Shown: positions 9,818 through 18,929 of the stretch, in pieces
Numbering within the stretch: the stretch's first letter is position 1
How the letters are laid out: each line of letters starts with the position of its first letter
Source of the DNA: Mycobacterium sp.
Lineage (GTDB): Bacteria; Actinomycetota; Actinomycetes; Mycobacteriales; Mycobacteriaceae
NCBI GenBank assembly: GCA_031292665.1
Contig: JARLGR010000112.1
Location: 1 to 37,158, forward strand
Length of the DNA: 37,158 nucleotides
Reading direction: 5' to 3'
The notes under the pieces: generated by a model
What the model was told of the DNA's origin: nothing
The model's database searches: none
Seen by the model: only the letters and a program-made list of their open reading frames with translations
Position numbers and translations under genes: made by a program

Positions 9818-10218
9818 GCGGGCACCGGCGCGAACGAAGTGTTCGGCCCGACGGGAACGATCTGCTTGCCCAGCGGCATCAGCGACACCGGGATGAGCTT
9901 GAGGTTCGCCAGCGCCAACGGAATGCCGACGATCGTGGCGGCCATCGCAACCGCGCTCACCAAATGGCCAATCGCCAGCCATAAGCCGAACAGCAGCACC
10001 CAGATGACATTCCCGATCAGCGCGCCGGTTCCCGCGGCGGGCTTGTCCACGATCGTGCGGCCGAACGGCCACAATGCGTACGCGGCGATGCGCAGCGACG
10101 CAAAACCGAAGGGAATCGTGATGATGAGCAAGAAGCTGACGAGCGCCGCCACCAGGTAGCCGGCGGCCAACCAAAGGCCGCCGAACACTAGCCAGATGAC
10201 GTTCAGGATCAGGCGCAT
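9814..10218 (-). CDS. YccF-family (DUF307) membrane protein
   Basis: A 134-residue integral membrane protein with two tandem repeats of the YccF unit: NVIWLVFGGLWLAAGYLV near residue 6 and NVIWVLLFGLWLAIGHLV near residue 70, each followed by an IPFG- or IPLA-type segment. About four membrane helices are expected. It matches the position of Rv0870c. The start is ATG at 10218 with a strong GGAGGAG site. It overlaps moaA2 by four bases, so it leads the moaA2-moaD2 transcript. Its function is unknown. Confidence 0.9.
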   Translation of the reverse strand: MRLILNVIWLVFGGLWLAAGYLVAALVSFLLIITIPFGFASLRIAAYALWPFGRTIVDKPAAGTGALIGNVIWVLLFGLWLAIGHLVSAVAMAATIVGIPLALANLKLIPVSLMPLGKQIVPVGPNTSFAPVPA

Positions 10219-10379
10219 ATCTCCTCCAGCGGTACTGCCAGCCTACCGAGTAACGCCTGAAGGGGGGTGCTCGTCAGGCAGGCATCCGAGTAGGATCAGA
10301 ATTCGACTTTGCGTCCTGTCCAGGCGGGACGTTTCTTGTGTTGCCCATGCTAGATCCATCAGACAAGCAGGTGAGACCA

Positions 10380-10787
10380 GTGCCGACCGGCAAGGTTAAG
10401 TGGTACGACGCCGACAAGGGGTTTGGCTTCCTGTCGCAGGAGGACGGCGAAGACGTCTACGTCCGGTCGTCGGCGTTGCCCGCCGGGGTCGAGGAGCTCA
10501 AAGCGGGCCAGCGGGTGGAATTCGGCATCGCTTCCGGTCGGCGCGGACCGCAAGCGTTGAGCCTCAAGCTGATCGAGCCGCCGCCGACCCTCACCAAGCC
10601 CCGCCGCGAGGGATCCGTCGAGCACAAGCACAGTCCCGATGAACTGCACGGCATGGTCGAGGACATGATCACGCTGCTGGAGAGCGTCTTGCAGCCCGAG
10701 TTGCGCAAGGGTCGCTACCCCGACCGCAAGACCGCCCGCCGGGTCTCCGAGGTGGTCAAGGCAGTGGCCCGGGAGCTCGACGCCTAG
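10380..10787 (+). CDS. cspB: Cold-shock-domain protein CspB
   Basis: A 135-residue cytoplasmic nucleic-acid-binding protein. Residues 1-65 form a cold-shock domain with [14 protein letters not shown] (RNP1 region) and DVYVRSSAL (RNP2 region; canonical proteins have VFVH). The remaining 70 residues are a mycobacterial extension, well conserved ([34 protein letters not shown]). I choose the GTG at 10380, giving the length known for Rv0871; an ATG 14 codons upstream is possible. It probably acts as an RNA chaperone. Confidence 0.9.
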   Translation: MPTGKVKWYDADKGFGFLSQEDGEDVYVRSSALPAGVEELKAGQRVEFGIASGRRGPQALSLKLIEPPPTLTKPRREGSVEHKHSPDELHGMVEDMITLLESVLQPELRKGRYPDRKTARRVSEVVKAVARELDA

Positions 10788-10792
10788 CCCAC

Positions 10793-10819
10793 TTGCCACC
10801 TCGCGGCGTGAACTAGAGT
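10793..10819 (+). promoter_or_regulatory. Candidate fadE10 promoter
   Basis: TTGCCA (10793-10798) and TAGAGT (10814-10819) resemble -35 and -10 boxes, but the 15-base spacer is short. The fadE10 start follows 52 bases later with a good AAGGAGG site at 10860-10866. Confidence 0.35.
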
Positions 10820-10870
10820 CGGGTACGGGGTATTCACACCTCGCCACAGTCGTCGAGCAAGGAGGCTACG

Positions 10871-12823
10871 ATGGCACAGCAAGCGCAGGTCACCGAGGAG
10901 CAAGCCAGGGCTCTCGCCGAGGAATCCCGCGAAAGCGGTTGGGATAAGCCGTCATTCGCCAAAGAGTTGTTTCTCGGTCGTTTTCCTTTAGAGCTCATTC
11001 ACCCATTCCCTAAACCGTCCGACGCCGACGAGACGCGCACCCGCGCGTTCCTCGACAAGTTGCGGGCGTTCCTCGACACCGTCGACGGCAGCGTCATCGA
11101 ACGCGACGCGAAGATTCCCGACGAGTACGTGAAGGGCTTGGCCGAGCTGGGCTGTTTCGGCATGAAAATACCTGCCGAGTACGGCGGCCTGGGCATGTCG
11201 CAAGTGGCGTACAACCGGGCATTGATGATGATCGCGACGGTTCACCCCAGTCTCGCCGCACTGCTTTCAGCCCATCAGTCGATCGGGGTTCCCGAGCCGC
11301 TCAAACTTGCCGGCACCCCAGAGCAGAAGCGGAAGTTCTTGCCGCGCTGTGCCGCCGGCGCGATATCTGCGTTTCTGCTCACCGAATCGGACGTCGGCTC
11401 CGACCCGGCGCGACTGGCCTCGACGGCGACACCGGTCGAAGACGGCAAGGCCTACGAACTCGACGGCGTGAAGTTGTGGACCACCAACGGGGTGGTCGCC
11501 GAGTTGCTGGTCGTCATGGCCCAGGTACCGAGGAGCGAAGGACACCGGGGCGGAATCAGCGCCTTCGTCGTCGAGGCCGATTCGCCCGGCATCACCGTGG
11601 AGCGGCGCAACAATTTCATGGGGCTGCGCGGCATCGAGAACGGTGTGACCCGACTGCACTGCGTGCGGGTTCCCGCCGAAAACCTGATCGGCCGCGAAGG
11701 CGACGGCCTCAGGATCGCGCTGACCACACTCAACGCCGGGCGGCTGTCGGTGCCCGCGAGCGCGACGGGTTCGGCCAAGTGGTCGCTGAAGATAGCGCGC
11801 GAATGGTCGGGCGAGCGTGTGCAGTGGGGCAAGCCACTGGCCAAACACGAAGCGGTGGCCAGCAAAATCGCGTTCATCGCTGCGACCAGCTACGCGCTCG
11901 ATGCGGTTCTCGAGCTGTCGGCGCAGATGGCCGACGAGGGGCGCAACGACATCCGAATCGAGGCGGCGCTGGCCAAGTTGTGGTCCAGCGAGATGGCCTG
12001 CGTCATCGCCGACGAGCTGTTGCAGATCCGCGGCGGGCGGGGCTACGAAACCGCGGAGTCGCTGGCCGCGCGCGGTGAGCGGGCAGTACCGGTCGAGCAG
12101 GTTTTGCGGGATCTGCGGATCAACCGCATCTTCGAGGGATCGAGCGAGATCATGCGGCTGCTCATCGCGCGTGAGGCGGTCGACGCCCATCTATCTGCGG
12201 CCGGTGACCTCGCAAAGCCCGACACCGGTTTGCGGCAGAAGGCGGCCGCGGCGGTTGGAGCTAGCGGATTTTACGCAAAGTGGTTGCCCCAGTTGGCTTT
12301 CGGTGAAGGTCAGCGGCCCAGGGCGTACAGCGAATTCGGACTGCTGGCGGCACATCTGCGGTTCATCGAGCGCTCCACCCGCAAGCTGGCCCGCAACACG
12401 TTCTACGGCATGGCACGCTGGCAGGCCAAACTGGAACAACGGCAGGGATTCCTCGGGCGCATCGTCGATGTCGGTGCCGAGCTGTTCGCGATGTCCGCGG
12501 TGTGCGTGCAGGCCCAGGCGCAACGCGCCGCCGACCCCGAACTCGGTAGGCAGGCCTACGAGTTGGCCAACGCGTTCTGTCAGCAAGCGAGGCTGCGGGT
12601 TGAGGCGCTGTTCGATGCGTTGTGGACCAACACCGACAGCAGCGATGTTGCGCTTACCCGCGATGTGCTGCAGGGTCGCTACGCGTGGCTTGAGGACGGG
12701 ATCGTCGACCAGTCGGAGGGCACCGGGCCGTGGATCGCGCACTGGGAGCCGGGCGAGTCAACCGAGAGCAACCTGGCTCGGCGGTTCCTGACGGTGCCGG
12801 AGTCGGCGGCGGCGAAGCTGTAG
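10871..12823 (+). CDS. fadE10: Acyl-CoA dehydrogenase FadE10
   Basis: A 650-residue FAD-dependent acyl-CoA dehydrogenase, introducing the alpha-beta double bond in fatty acyl-CoA breakdown. The N-terminal helical domain is followed by the family signature LLTESDVGSDPARLASTATP, the middle beta domain, and the C-terminal helical domain with QIRGGRGYETAESLA and IFEGSSEIMR. About 200 extra residues follow the core, as in long FadE10-type enzymes. Start ATG at 10871 after AAGGAGG. It follows cspB by 83 bases; the PE_PGRS gene found here in M. tuberculosis is absent. Confidence 0.93.
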   Translation: MAQQAQVTEEQARALAEESRESGWDKPSFAKELFLGRFPLELIHPFPKPSDADETRTRAFLDKLRAFLDTVDGSVIERDAKIPDEYVKGLAELGCFGMKIPAEYGGLGMSQVAYNRALMMIATVHPSLAALLSAHQSIGVPEPLKLAGTPEQKRKFLPRCAAGAISAFLLTESDVGSDPARLASTATPVEDGKAYELDGVKLWTTNGVVAELLVVMAQVPRSEGHRGGISAFVVEADSPGITVERRNNFMGLRGIENGVTRLHCVRVPAENLIGREGDGLRIALTTLNAGRLSVPASATGSAKWSLKIAREWSGERVQWGKPLAKHEAVASKIAFIAATSYALDAVLELSAQMADEGRNDIRIEAALAKLWSSEMACVIADELLQIRGGRGYETAESLAARGERAVPVEQVLRDLRINRIFEGSSEIMRLLIAREAVDAHLSAAGDLAKPDTGLRQKAAAAVGASGFYAKWLPQLAFGEGQRPRAYSEFGLLAAHLRFIERSTRKLARNTFYGMARWQAKLEQRQGFLGRIVDVGAELFAMSAVCVQAQAQRAADPELGRQAYELANAFCQQARLRVEALFDALWTNTDSSDVALTRDVLQGRYAWLEDGIVDQSEGTGPWIAHWEPGESTESNLARRFLTVPESAAAKL

Positions 12824-12860
12824 GCGCCGTCGACGTAGCACGTAGGGGAGGATTGTTGCC

Positions 12861-13850
12861 ATGGCCACCTATGTTGCCGGCGCGGGCGAATTCACCCGCG
12901 ACACCAACTACATCACCACGCGGATCACCGCCGGCGGACGCGACGGCTACCCGGTGGAGCCGGGGCGGTATCGGCTCATCGTTGCCCGGGCGTGCCCGTG
13001 GGCCAACCGGGCCATCATCGTCCGGCGGCTGCTGGGCTTGGAAGATGTTCTTTCGATTGGGTTTTGCGGTCCCACCCACGACGAGCGCAGCTGGACATTC
13101 GATCTGGATCCCGGCGGTGTTGACCCGGTGCTCAAGATCCCGCGGTTGCAAGACGCCTACTTCAAGCGCTACCCCGGCTACCCGAAAGGCATCACCGTGC
13201 CGGCGATCGTCGATGTGCCGACCGGCGCGGTGGTGACCAACGACTTCGCCCAGATGACGCTCGATTTCTCGACGGAGTGGACCGCCTACCACCGCGACGG
13301 CGCACCCCAGCTGTACCCCGAGCCGCTGCGGGCCGAGATCGACGAGGTGAACCAAAGGGTCTACACCGAGATCAACAACGGTGTGTACCGCTGCGGCTTC
13401 GCCGGCTCACAGGCGGCCTACGAGGCCGCCTACGACCGGCTGTTCACCGCGTTGGACTGGGTCGGCGATCGCTTGACGAACCAGCGATACCTGGCGGGCG
13501 ACACCATAACCGAGGCCGACGTGCGGCTGTTCACCACGCTGGCCCGGTTCGACCCGGTGTACCACGCGCATTTCAAGTGCAATCGAAGCAAACTGAGCGA
13601 GATGCCCGTGTTGTGGGCGTACGCGCGGGACCTTTTCCAGACACCGGGGTTTGGCGATACCGTCGATTTTGATCAAATCAAACAGCATTACTACATCGTG
13701 CACGCGGACATCAATCCCACCGGCATCGTGCCCAAGGGGCCGGATTTGAGTGGCTGGCTCACCCCGTCCAATCGAGAAGCGTTGGGAGGCAGGCCCTTCG
13801 GAGAAGGAACCCCTCCCGGGCCGCCGGTCGAGCCTGAGCGAGTGTCCTAG
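12861..13850 (+). CDS. Glutathione-transferase-like reductase (Ecm4/YqjG, Xi class), probably mycothiol-dependent
   Basis: A 329-residue protein of the glutathionyl-hydroquinone reductase group. The thioredoxin-fold part carries the diagnostic CPWANR motif with Cys45 and VPAIVDVPTGAVVTND; a C-terminal helical domain follows (YLAGDTITEADVRLFTTLARFDPVYHAHFKCN). In glutathione-using relatives the thiol-binding loop reads NES; here it reads NDF. Actinobacteria make mycothiol instead of glutathione, so the likely reaction is reduction of mycothiolated quinones, which is inference. ATG at 12861 has a GGGGAGG site. It follows fadE10 by 37 bases. I do not recall a counterpart at this locus in M. tuberculosis. 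Confidence 0.85.
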   Translation: MATYVAGAGEFTRDTNYITTRITAGGRDGYPVEPGRYRLIVARACPWANRAIIVRRLLGLEDVLSIGFCGPTHDERSWTFDLDPGGVDPVLKIPRLQDAYFKRYPGYPKGITVPAIVDVPTGAVVTNDFAQMTLDFSTEWTAYHRDGAPQLYPEPLRAEIDEVNQRVYTEINNGVYRCGFAGSQAAYEAAYDRLFTALDWVGDRLTNQRYLAGDTITEADVRLFTTLARFDPVYHAHFKCNRSKLSEMPVLWAYARDLFQTPGFGDTVDFDQIKQHYYIVHADINPTGIVPKGPDLSGWLTPSNREALGGRPFGEGTPPGPPVEPERVS

Positions 13851-13930
13851 TCGGTTAGGCGCGCCTTCGACGGTGGGTGGGGGCTAAGTTTTCGGCCGAG
13901 TTCTGATGGCGAGCCGAACTGGAAGGCCGT

Positions 13931-13954
13931 TTGGTCCCCGAAGTGTGGGACCAA
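13931..13954. promoter_or_regulatory. Perfect inverted repeat upstream of the stress protein gene
   Basis: TTGGTCCC (13931-13938) and GGGACCAA (13947-13954) are exact reverse complements separated by 8 bases. It lies 78 bases before the stress protein start and could be an operator or a terminator for the preceding gene. Confidence 0.5.
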
Positions 13955-13974
13955 TGCCTCCTGACCACACGTCA

Positions 13975-13994
13975 CCAAAGTTCTAAAGTCCACT
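13975..13994. promoter_or_regulatory. Degenerate DosR-like box
   Basis: The segment contains TAAAGTCC, matching the centre and right half of the dormancy-regulator (DosR) palindrome GGGACTWWAGTCCC; the left half is poor (AGTTC for GGGAC). The location, 38 bases before a universal stress protein gene, is right for such control. Confidence 0.3.
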
Positions 13995-14031
13995 GTGCCC
14001 GACCACAACTTTTGAGGAATGAGGCAGCGAA

Positions 14032-14949
14032 ATGCACAGTGAGCCGGGGAATCCGGGAATCGTCGTCGGTATCGACGGATCGCCGGATTCGAACGCCGCC
14101 CTGCAATGGGCCGTAGGTGAGGCGACGATGCGCAGCGTGGCGCTGACCCTTGTTTACGCAGCAGCTGCGGCGCCGGGCGGATCGCGGGTGCTCGAGTGGA
14201 CGGGAGATTGCGCCCCGACTGAATTCGTCGAAGAGCTGGGGGCAACGGCGCGCCGGGTGCTCGCTGACGCGGTCAAGATCGTCGAGGACAAGACCGATAG
14301 CGACAGCCGGCCACGAATCAACAACGAGGTGATCTCCGAGTCGCCTGTTTCCGCGCTCGTCGAATTGTCGACGAAAGCCGACATGGTTGTGGTGGGAAGT
14401 CGCGGCCATGGAACTTTGGACCGGGTGCTGCTGGGATCCGTCAGCACCGGACTTGTCCATCACGCCCACTGCCCGGTCGCGGTGATCCGCAACGAAGTCG
14501 CGGCACTGGTTGAGGGATGCGTGCTTGTCGGCGTTGATGGCTCGCTGGCATCACAACTGGCAACCGCCATTGCTTTCGACGAGGCCTCGTGGCGCGGCGC
14601 CGAACTGGTGGCCCTACACGCCTGGACCGACGCCGAGCTTCCCGACATCCCGCGCCGGGAGTGGGCAGCACCGCCCCCTACGCCGTGGACGGAGCTGCAA
14701 TCGGTGGCGGAGGAAACGCTGGCGGAGCGTTTGGCGGGCTGGCAGGAACGTTACCCCGACGTCATCGTTCATCGCGAGGTCGTCATCGATCGCCCCGCGC
14801 GACACCTCGTAGAGCGCTCGGAATCCGCACAGCTCGTCGTCGTGGGTAGCCGCGGGCGCGGCGGATTCGCCGGAATGCTACTCGGATCCGTCAGCACGGC
14901 AGTGGTGCACGCCGTACGCACACCCGTGATCGTCGCCCGAGGGCGTTAG
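14032..14949 (+). CDS. Tandem universal stress protein (UspA family)
   Basis: A 305-residue protein with two Usp domains (about 8-150 and 158-303). Each starts with the VGIDGS or VGVDGS strand and ends with the ATP-binding loop: GSRGHGTLDRVLLGS near residue 122 and GSRGRGGFAGMLLGS near 271. Both fit G-x2-G-x9-G(S/T), so both domains probably bind ATP. Several mycobacterial tandem Usp proteins belong to the hypoxia/dormancy response. ATG at 14032 lies downstream of a GAGG-containing stretch. It stands alone between the transferase-like gene and a convergent DUF2771 gene 12 bases beyond its stop. Confidence 0.92.
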   Translation: MHSEPGNPGIVVGIDGSPDSNAALQWAVGEATMRSVALTLVYAAAAAPGGSRVLEWTGDCAPTEFVEELGATARRVLADAVKIVEDKTDSDSRPRINNEVISESPVSALVELSTKADMVVVGSRGHGTLDRVLLGSVSTGLVHHAHCPVAVIRNEVAALVEGCVLVGVDGSLASQLATAIAFDEASWRGAELVALHAWTDAELPDIPRREWAAPPPTPWTELQSVAEETLAERLAGWQERYPDVIVHREVVIDRPARHLVERSESAQLVVVGSRGRGGFAGMLLGSVSTAVVHAVRTPVIVARGR

Positions 14950-14961
14950 GCAGGTGACCGC

Positions 14962-15462
14962 TCAAAAGGTCAGTCGCACCGACCATTCCGCGTGCGGCGC
15001 CTCGCGTAGTTCACCGGACGGGTCGACCACCAGGGTCAACAACTGCACGACGATCCCGGTCAGCCGCCCGCGCTGCGGGTCGACCGAGGGAATGGTGACG
15101 GCGAACCGGGTGCCGGGCCGAAACATCGTGCTGGTGGTGTTGGTGGGGTCCTCGTATACCTGCAGCAATCGCCAGGGCGCGCGGTAGATGGCATCGGGTA
15201 CCGAAAGCTGCACCGGGTACCGCTCATTCACCGGCAACACGCCCTGGGTCTGCGGTGTCTGACAGTCATCAAGGTTGAGCACGTTGCAGTACAGGTAAGG
15301 CCCGACGCGGGTCAGATGGCCATGCGAATAGGCGCTGATCTCCGGTCGCTGCGGACCGGAGTGGCGGACCAGCAGCCAGGTGCCGACCCCCACGCCGACG
15401 CAGAGCAGTGTCATCAGGGCGGCGAGGAGCACGGCCACACCCCGCTTCCCGGCGGGTTTCAC
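14962..15462 (-). CDS. DUF2771 exported or membrane-anchored protein (Rv0875c-like)
   Basis: A 166-residue protein with a hydrophobic segment at about residues 6-30 (GVAVLLAALMTLLCVGVGVG) and an extracytoplasmic domain containing two cysteines (YCNVLNLDDCQ) that could form a disulfide. The GTG start at 15462 overlaps the stop of the MFS gene (GTGA), so the two are coupled. The frame stays open upstream but only inside the MFS gene. Function unknown. Confidence 0.82.
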   Translation of the reverse strand: MKPAGKRGVAVLLAALMTLLCVGVGVGTWLLVRHSGPQRPEISAYSHGHLTRVGPYLYCNVLNLDDCQTPQTQGVLPVNERYPVQLSVPDAIYRAPWRLLQVYEDPTNTTSTMFRPGTRFAVTIPSVDPQRGRLTGIVVQLLTLVVDPSGELREAPHAEWSVRLTF

Positions 15463-17162
15463 TCCGGCACCACCGCCGGACTGCCGGCGCCGCGGCGCGA
15501 GCCTTCCTGTTCGACCATGACCGGCCGGTTGCCGCCGAATCCTGGAATCAGCGAATCGCCGCGGAAGCTGACCAGGGTCTGCGCCAGCCCGAGGATGAGC
15601 AGGGCCGTGACCGCGGTGAAGCCGATCCACCATTCGGTGTAGACCAGGACGCCCAGTGCGCCGCCCAGCACCCAGGCCAGCTGCAGCGTCGATTCGGAGC
15701 GGCCGAAGCCGGATGCCCGTGATTCCTCGGGTAGGTCATTTTGCAGCGAGGCGTCCAGCGAGGCCTTCGCGATCGCGCTGGATCCCGACGTGACCAGGGT
15801 GGCGATGACGGCCATCATCAGGGTGCCGGCCACCGAGGCGGCCACCGCGACGGCGCATACGGCCACCGCGCAGCGCACCACCAGCACGGCCGGCCTGCCC
15901 AGTTGCAGGCGGGCGCTGGTGAAGTTGCCCGCGAAGTTGCCGATGCCGGCCGCTGCGCCGATCATGCCGAGCATGCCCAGCTGAACCCAGCCGTTGGCCT
16001 GATGCGCCTTGGCGACGAACGCCGGGTATAGGAACAGGAAGCCCACCATCACCTTGATGGTGCAATTGCCCCACAGTGAGGTAATGATGTTGCGGCCCAG
16101 TGGTTGTCGAAGTGTTCCGCCGACCTTCTTGACCTCTTCGGGCCAGTCCCCCCATCGCCGCGGCTCGTCGGTGTCGCGGCGATAGCTCAAGGTGGCCGGG
16201 ACCTCACCCGCGGTCACCTCGACCCAACGCGGAATGCGCATGGAGAGAGAGGCGCCGGCAACTGTGACCGCGATGACGACGAATAAGGCACCCGGCAGCT
16301 TGAACAGGTGGGTGCACGCGAATTCCACGCCGGCCGCGACGGCGCCGCCGGCGATGGTGCCGCCGAGCAGACCGAAGACGGTCAGCCGGGAGTTGACGCG
16401 AACCAGGTCGATCGTCGGCGGCATCACCCGCGGGGTCACCGCGCTGCGCAGCACACTGAACGACTTCGAGAGCACCATCATGGCCAGCGCGCAGGGATAG
16501 AGCACCATCGACGGGTAGCTACCCGTGGCGCCGTCGTAATTCATGATCAGCACGAGCGCCAACGCCGTGCGAAGCATGAACGACGCCGCCAGGGCCACGC
16601 GGCGGCCGTGCTGCAGCCTGTCCAGCGCCGGCCCGATGAGGGGCGCGATCACCGCGAACGGCGCAATGGTGATCAGCAGGTACAGCGCGACCCGGCCCTT
16701 GCTTTCCCCGCTCGCCGCGGCGAAGAACAGCGTGTTGGCCAGCGCGACGGCCATCGCGGCATCCACCGCGAAGTTCGCCACCACGGGCCACGTCAGCGCC
16801 GTCAGCCCGGACTTGTCCGCGCCGTCGGCGGTGGCGGCGCGCTGGACCATCCAGTACATCCGCGAACCCATTTCCCGGCTTCGCTGCGCCGCGGCGCGGG
16901 TGACGGTGATCCGTTCGCCGGGGGCCGGGCCGCGCGGGGGCGGGCTGTTGCGTTCCGGTTCCGGCTGATGGCCGAGAGGCGGGAGGTAGCGATTGGCGCT
17001 CGGCATGGACGGCGGGCGGCGCGTTCGGCGAGACTCGGCGTTGTTCGCACTATCGGCCGGGTAATTGGCCATGCCCGGATGCTGGCCCGCTGACCCCTTG
17101 CGGGGCCGGCGGCCCGGGTTGGCGGCCACCCGCCCCCGATCGTCACGCCGCCGCCCAGACAC
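15459..17162 (-). CDS. MFS-type transporter (Rv0876c-like)
   Basis: A 567-residue membrane protein with a long hydrophilic N-terminal tail (about 110 residues, rich in Arg and Pro) followed by about twelve predicted membrane helices in two halves separated by a cytoplasmic loop (RRDTDEPRRWGDWPEEVKK). The first loop DRLQHGRR resembles the conserved loop of MFS proteins. Substrate unknown. The GTG at 17162 has an upstream GGGGAG site; an internal ATG at residue 31 is the alternative. It is cotranscribed with the DUF2771 gene and divergent from the DUF3027 gene. Confidence 0.85.
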   Translation of the reverse strand: MSGRRRDDRGRVAANPGRRPRKGSAGQHPGMANYPADSANNAESRRTRRPPSMPSANRYLPPLGHQPEPERNSPPPRGPAPGERITVTRAAAQRSREMGSRMYWMVQRAATADGADKSGLTALTWPVVANFAVDAAMAVALANTLFFAAASGESKGRVALYLLITIAPFAVIAPLIGPALDRLQHGRRVALAASFMLRTALALVLIMNYDGATGSYPSMVLYPCALAMMVLSKSFSVLRSAVTPRVMPPTIDLVRVNSRLTVFGLLGGTIAGGAVAAGVEFACTHLFKLPGALFVVIAVTVAGASLSMRIPRWVEVTAGEVPATLSYRRDTDEPRRWGDWPEEVKKVGGTLRQPLGRNIITSLWGNCTIKVMVGFLFLYPAFVAKAHQANGWVQLGMLGMIGAAAGIGNFAGNFTSARLQLGRPAVLVVRCAVAVCAVAVAASVAGTLMMAVIATLVTSGSSAIAKASLDASLQNDLPEESRASGFGRSESTLQLAWVLGGALGVLVYTEWWIGFTAVTALLILGLAQTLVSFRGDSLIPGFGGNRPVMVEQEGSRRGAGSPAVVPE

Positions 17163-17259
17163 GGTCCAATTCTCCCCTATGTGAACTCCGTGCGTATGCA
17201 GATAACCGGGCGTGGCTCGTCAACCTAGTATTGGAGTCGCATTGCAGAGAGGGGACAGC

Positions 17260-18168
17260 GTGACGGGACCCATCGAGGAATCCGCCGTGGCCACCGTGGG
17301 CGACTGGCCCGAGGGGCTGGCAGCGGTGCTCACCGGTGCGGTCGACCAGGCCAGGGTCGCCGTCGTGGAGTTCAGCGACCCGGAAGCGGTCGGGGACTAC
17401 CTGGGCGTCAGCTACGAAGACCCGAACGCGGCCACCCACCGATTTCTCGCGCATCTGCCCGGTTACCTCGGCTGGCAGTGGGCCGTGGTGGTCGCCGCCT
17501 ACCCCGGTTCGGACCGCGCCACGGTCAGCGAAGTGGTGCTGATCCCCGGACCGACGGCGTTGCTGGCTCCCGAGTGGCTGCCGTGGGAGCACCGGGTGCG
17601 GCCGGGGGACCTGGGACCGGGGGATCTGCTCGCGCCGGCGGCCGACGACCCGCGGTTGGTGCCGGGACACACGGCCAGCGGTGATCCGCAGGTCGACGAG
17701 ACCGCCGCCGAAGTGGGCCTGGGCCGTCGCTGGGTGATGAGCGTCCTCGGCCGCTTGGAGGCAGGTGAGCGTTGGTATACCGGCGCCTACGGTCCGGACT
17801 CTCCGATGGCGCGCTCCACGAAGCGGATGTGCCGCGACTGCGGCTTCTTCCTGCCGCTGGCGGGTTCGCTCGGCAGGATCTTCGGCGTGTGCGGCAACGA
17901 ATTGTCGGCCGACGGGCATGTCGTCCACAAGCTGTACGGCTGCGGCGCGCATTCCGACACCCCGGCTGCCCCGGGCACCGGCTCGCCCATGTATGAGCCG
18001 TTCGACGACGGCGTACTCGACGTCACGGAGACGCCGCCCGCATCGCAGACGGAGCCGGCGGAGTCTTCGACCGAACCGCACGCGGAGGCGGTGGAGTCCC
18101 CGACCGAGCCGTCGGGGTCCCAGCCGGAAACGCCCCCGGAGGACCAGCCGGGCGAAAGCTCGGACTAG
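17260..18168 (+). CDS. DUF3027 protein with putative zinc-binding site (Rv0877-like)
   Basis: A 302-residue actinobacterial protein of unknown function. The N-terminal 170 residues form a conserved globular domain (WQWAVVVAAYPG, ALLAPEWLPWEHRVRPGDLGPGDLL). A cysteine/histidine cluster follows (CRDCGFF, VCGNELSADGHVVHKLYGCGAHS), suggesting a zinc ribbon. The last 60 residues are Glu/Pro/Ser/Thr-rich and probably disordered. I choose the GTG at 17260 because GAGAGGGGA precedes it; the open frame starts 16 codons earlier. The stop shares CTAG with the convergent SRPBCC gene. Confidence 0.85.
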   Translation: MTGPIEESAVATVGDWPEGLAAVLTGAVDQARVAVVEFSDPEAVGDYLGVSYEDPNAATHRFLAHLPGYLGWQWAVVVAAYPGSDRATVSEVVLIPGPTALLAPEWLPWEHRVRPGDLGPGDLLAPAADDPRLVPGHTASGDPQVDETAAEVGLGRRWVMSVLGRLEAGERWYTGAYGPDSPMARSTKRMCRDCGFFLPLAGSLGRIFGVCGNELSADGHVVHKLYGCGAHSDTPAAPGTGSPMYEPFDDGVLDVTETPPASQTEPAESSTEPHAEAVESPTEPSGSQPETPPEDQPGESSD

Positions 18169-18620
18169 CCCCTTTCGGCGGCCGCCTTGATTTTCGCCAG
18201 CGAGGCGTTCATGCCGTCGAGCAACTCGTCTTCGAAATTGTTGGTCCCGCCGAACAGCGCATTTTGCGACAGGTTCGAGAACGCGCTCACGCCGTTCTCG
18301 GCGTGACGGCTCTCGATCACCCGGGTGCCTTCGCCGAAGGGCTCGAGCTCGTAGCTCCATATGGTGCGGTTGGCGTCGACCCGGAAGGCGAGCTTCTTAT
18401 CGGGGACGACCTCGACGACCGTGGAAGTGGTGGGCCAGAACATCCGGTTGCGGCGATTGAGGTTGAGGGTGCGGGTGCCTTGACGCAGCGGGCCGAAGGG
18501 CTTCATCCATCGACACTGCGGGCTCCACTCCGGCATTCGCCGAAGGTCGGATATCAATGCCCAGACCGTCGAGAGCGGCGCGTTGATGTCCACTTGCGCT
18601 CGCAGAAGCGGGGCTGGCAT
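18165..18620 (-). CDS. SRPBCC-family (START-like) protein
   Basis: A 151-residue protein with the typical SRPBCC polyketide-cyclase/dehydrase pattern: INAPLSTVWALISDLRRMPEWSP at the start, a beta sheet region (KKLAFRVDANRTIWSYELEPFGEGTRV) and a long C-terminal helix. These folds bind hydrophobic ligands; no specific function can be assigned. ATG at 18620 has a strong GGAGGAG site. In M. tuberculosis PPE13 lies near this position (from memory). Confidence 0.85.
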   Translation of the reverse strand: MPAPLLRAQVDINAPLSTVWALISDLRRMPEWSPQCRWMKPFGPLRQGTRTLNLNRRNRMFWPTTSTVVEVVPDKKLAFRVDANRTIWSYELEPFGEGTRVIESRHAENGVSAFSNLSQNALFGGTNNFEDELLDGMNASLAKIKAAAERG

Positions 18621-18653
18621 TGCTCCTCCAAGTCCGTAATTGCTGCTCGAAGA

Positions 18654-18929
18654 CTAACGACGCCGAAGAAATGTCTCGAGCCCGGTCTGAGCGCCGCGCG
18701 CGCCACGGCGGGCAGCGGCAAGCTGCAAGACGAATATGCTCGTGCCGAGCAACCCCACGCCCAGTCCGGCCAGCGTCACGGGACGCCAGGTCTCGAGGCC
18801 GGGCACGAGGAACGCGGCGGCCGCGGCGACCAGCCAGCCCAGCGCGCCCAGCGCGATAAACGGCCACACCCGAAGCAGCGCGGGCGGTAGCGGCGGCGCC
18901 TCGGGGGGCGGGCCCGGTTCGACAGACAT
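18654..18929 (-). CDS. Small membrane protein, Rv0879c-like
   Basis: A 91-residue protein with a Pro-rich N-terminus, two membrane helices (about 21-42 and 51-70) and a basic C-terminal tail ending LRRR. I start at the ATG at 18929, giving the length of the M. tuberculosis protein; a second ATG lies four codons upstream. Divergent from the MarR-family gene. Function unknown. Confidence 0.8.
   Translation of the reverse strand: MSVEPGPPPEAPPLPPALLRVWPFIALGALGWLVAAAAAFLVPGLETWRPVTLAGLGVGLLGTSIFVLQLAAARRGARGAQTGLETFLRRR

Noticed and set aside
14486..14671. Minus-strand frames inside the stress protein gene
   Set aside because: Shadows of a gene with two intact ATP-binding loops.
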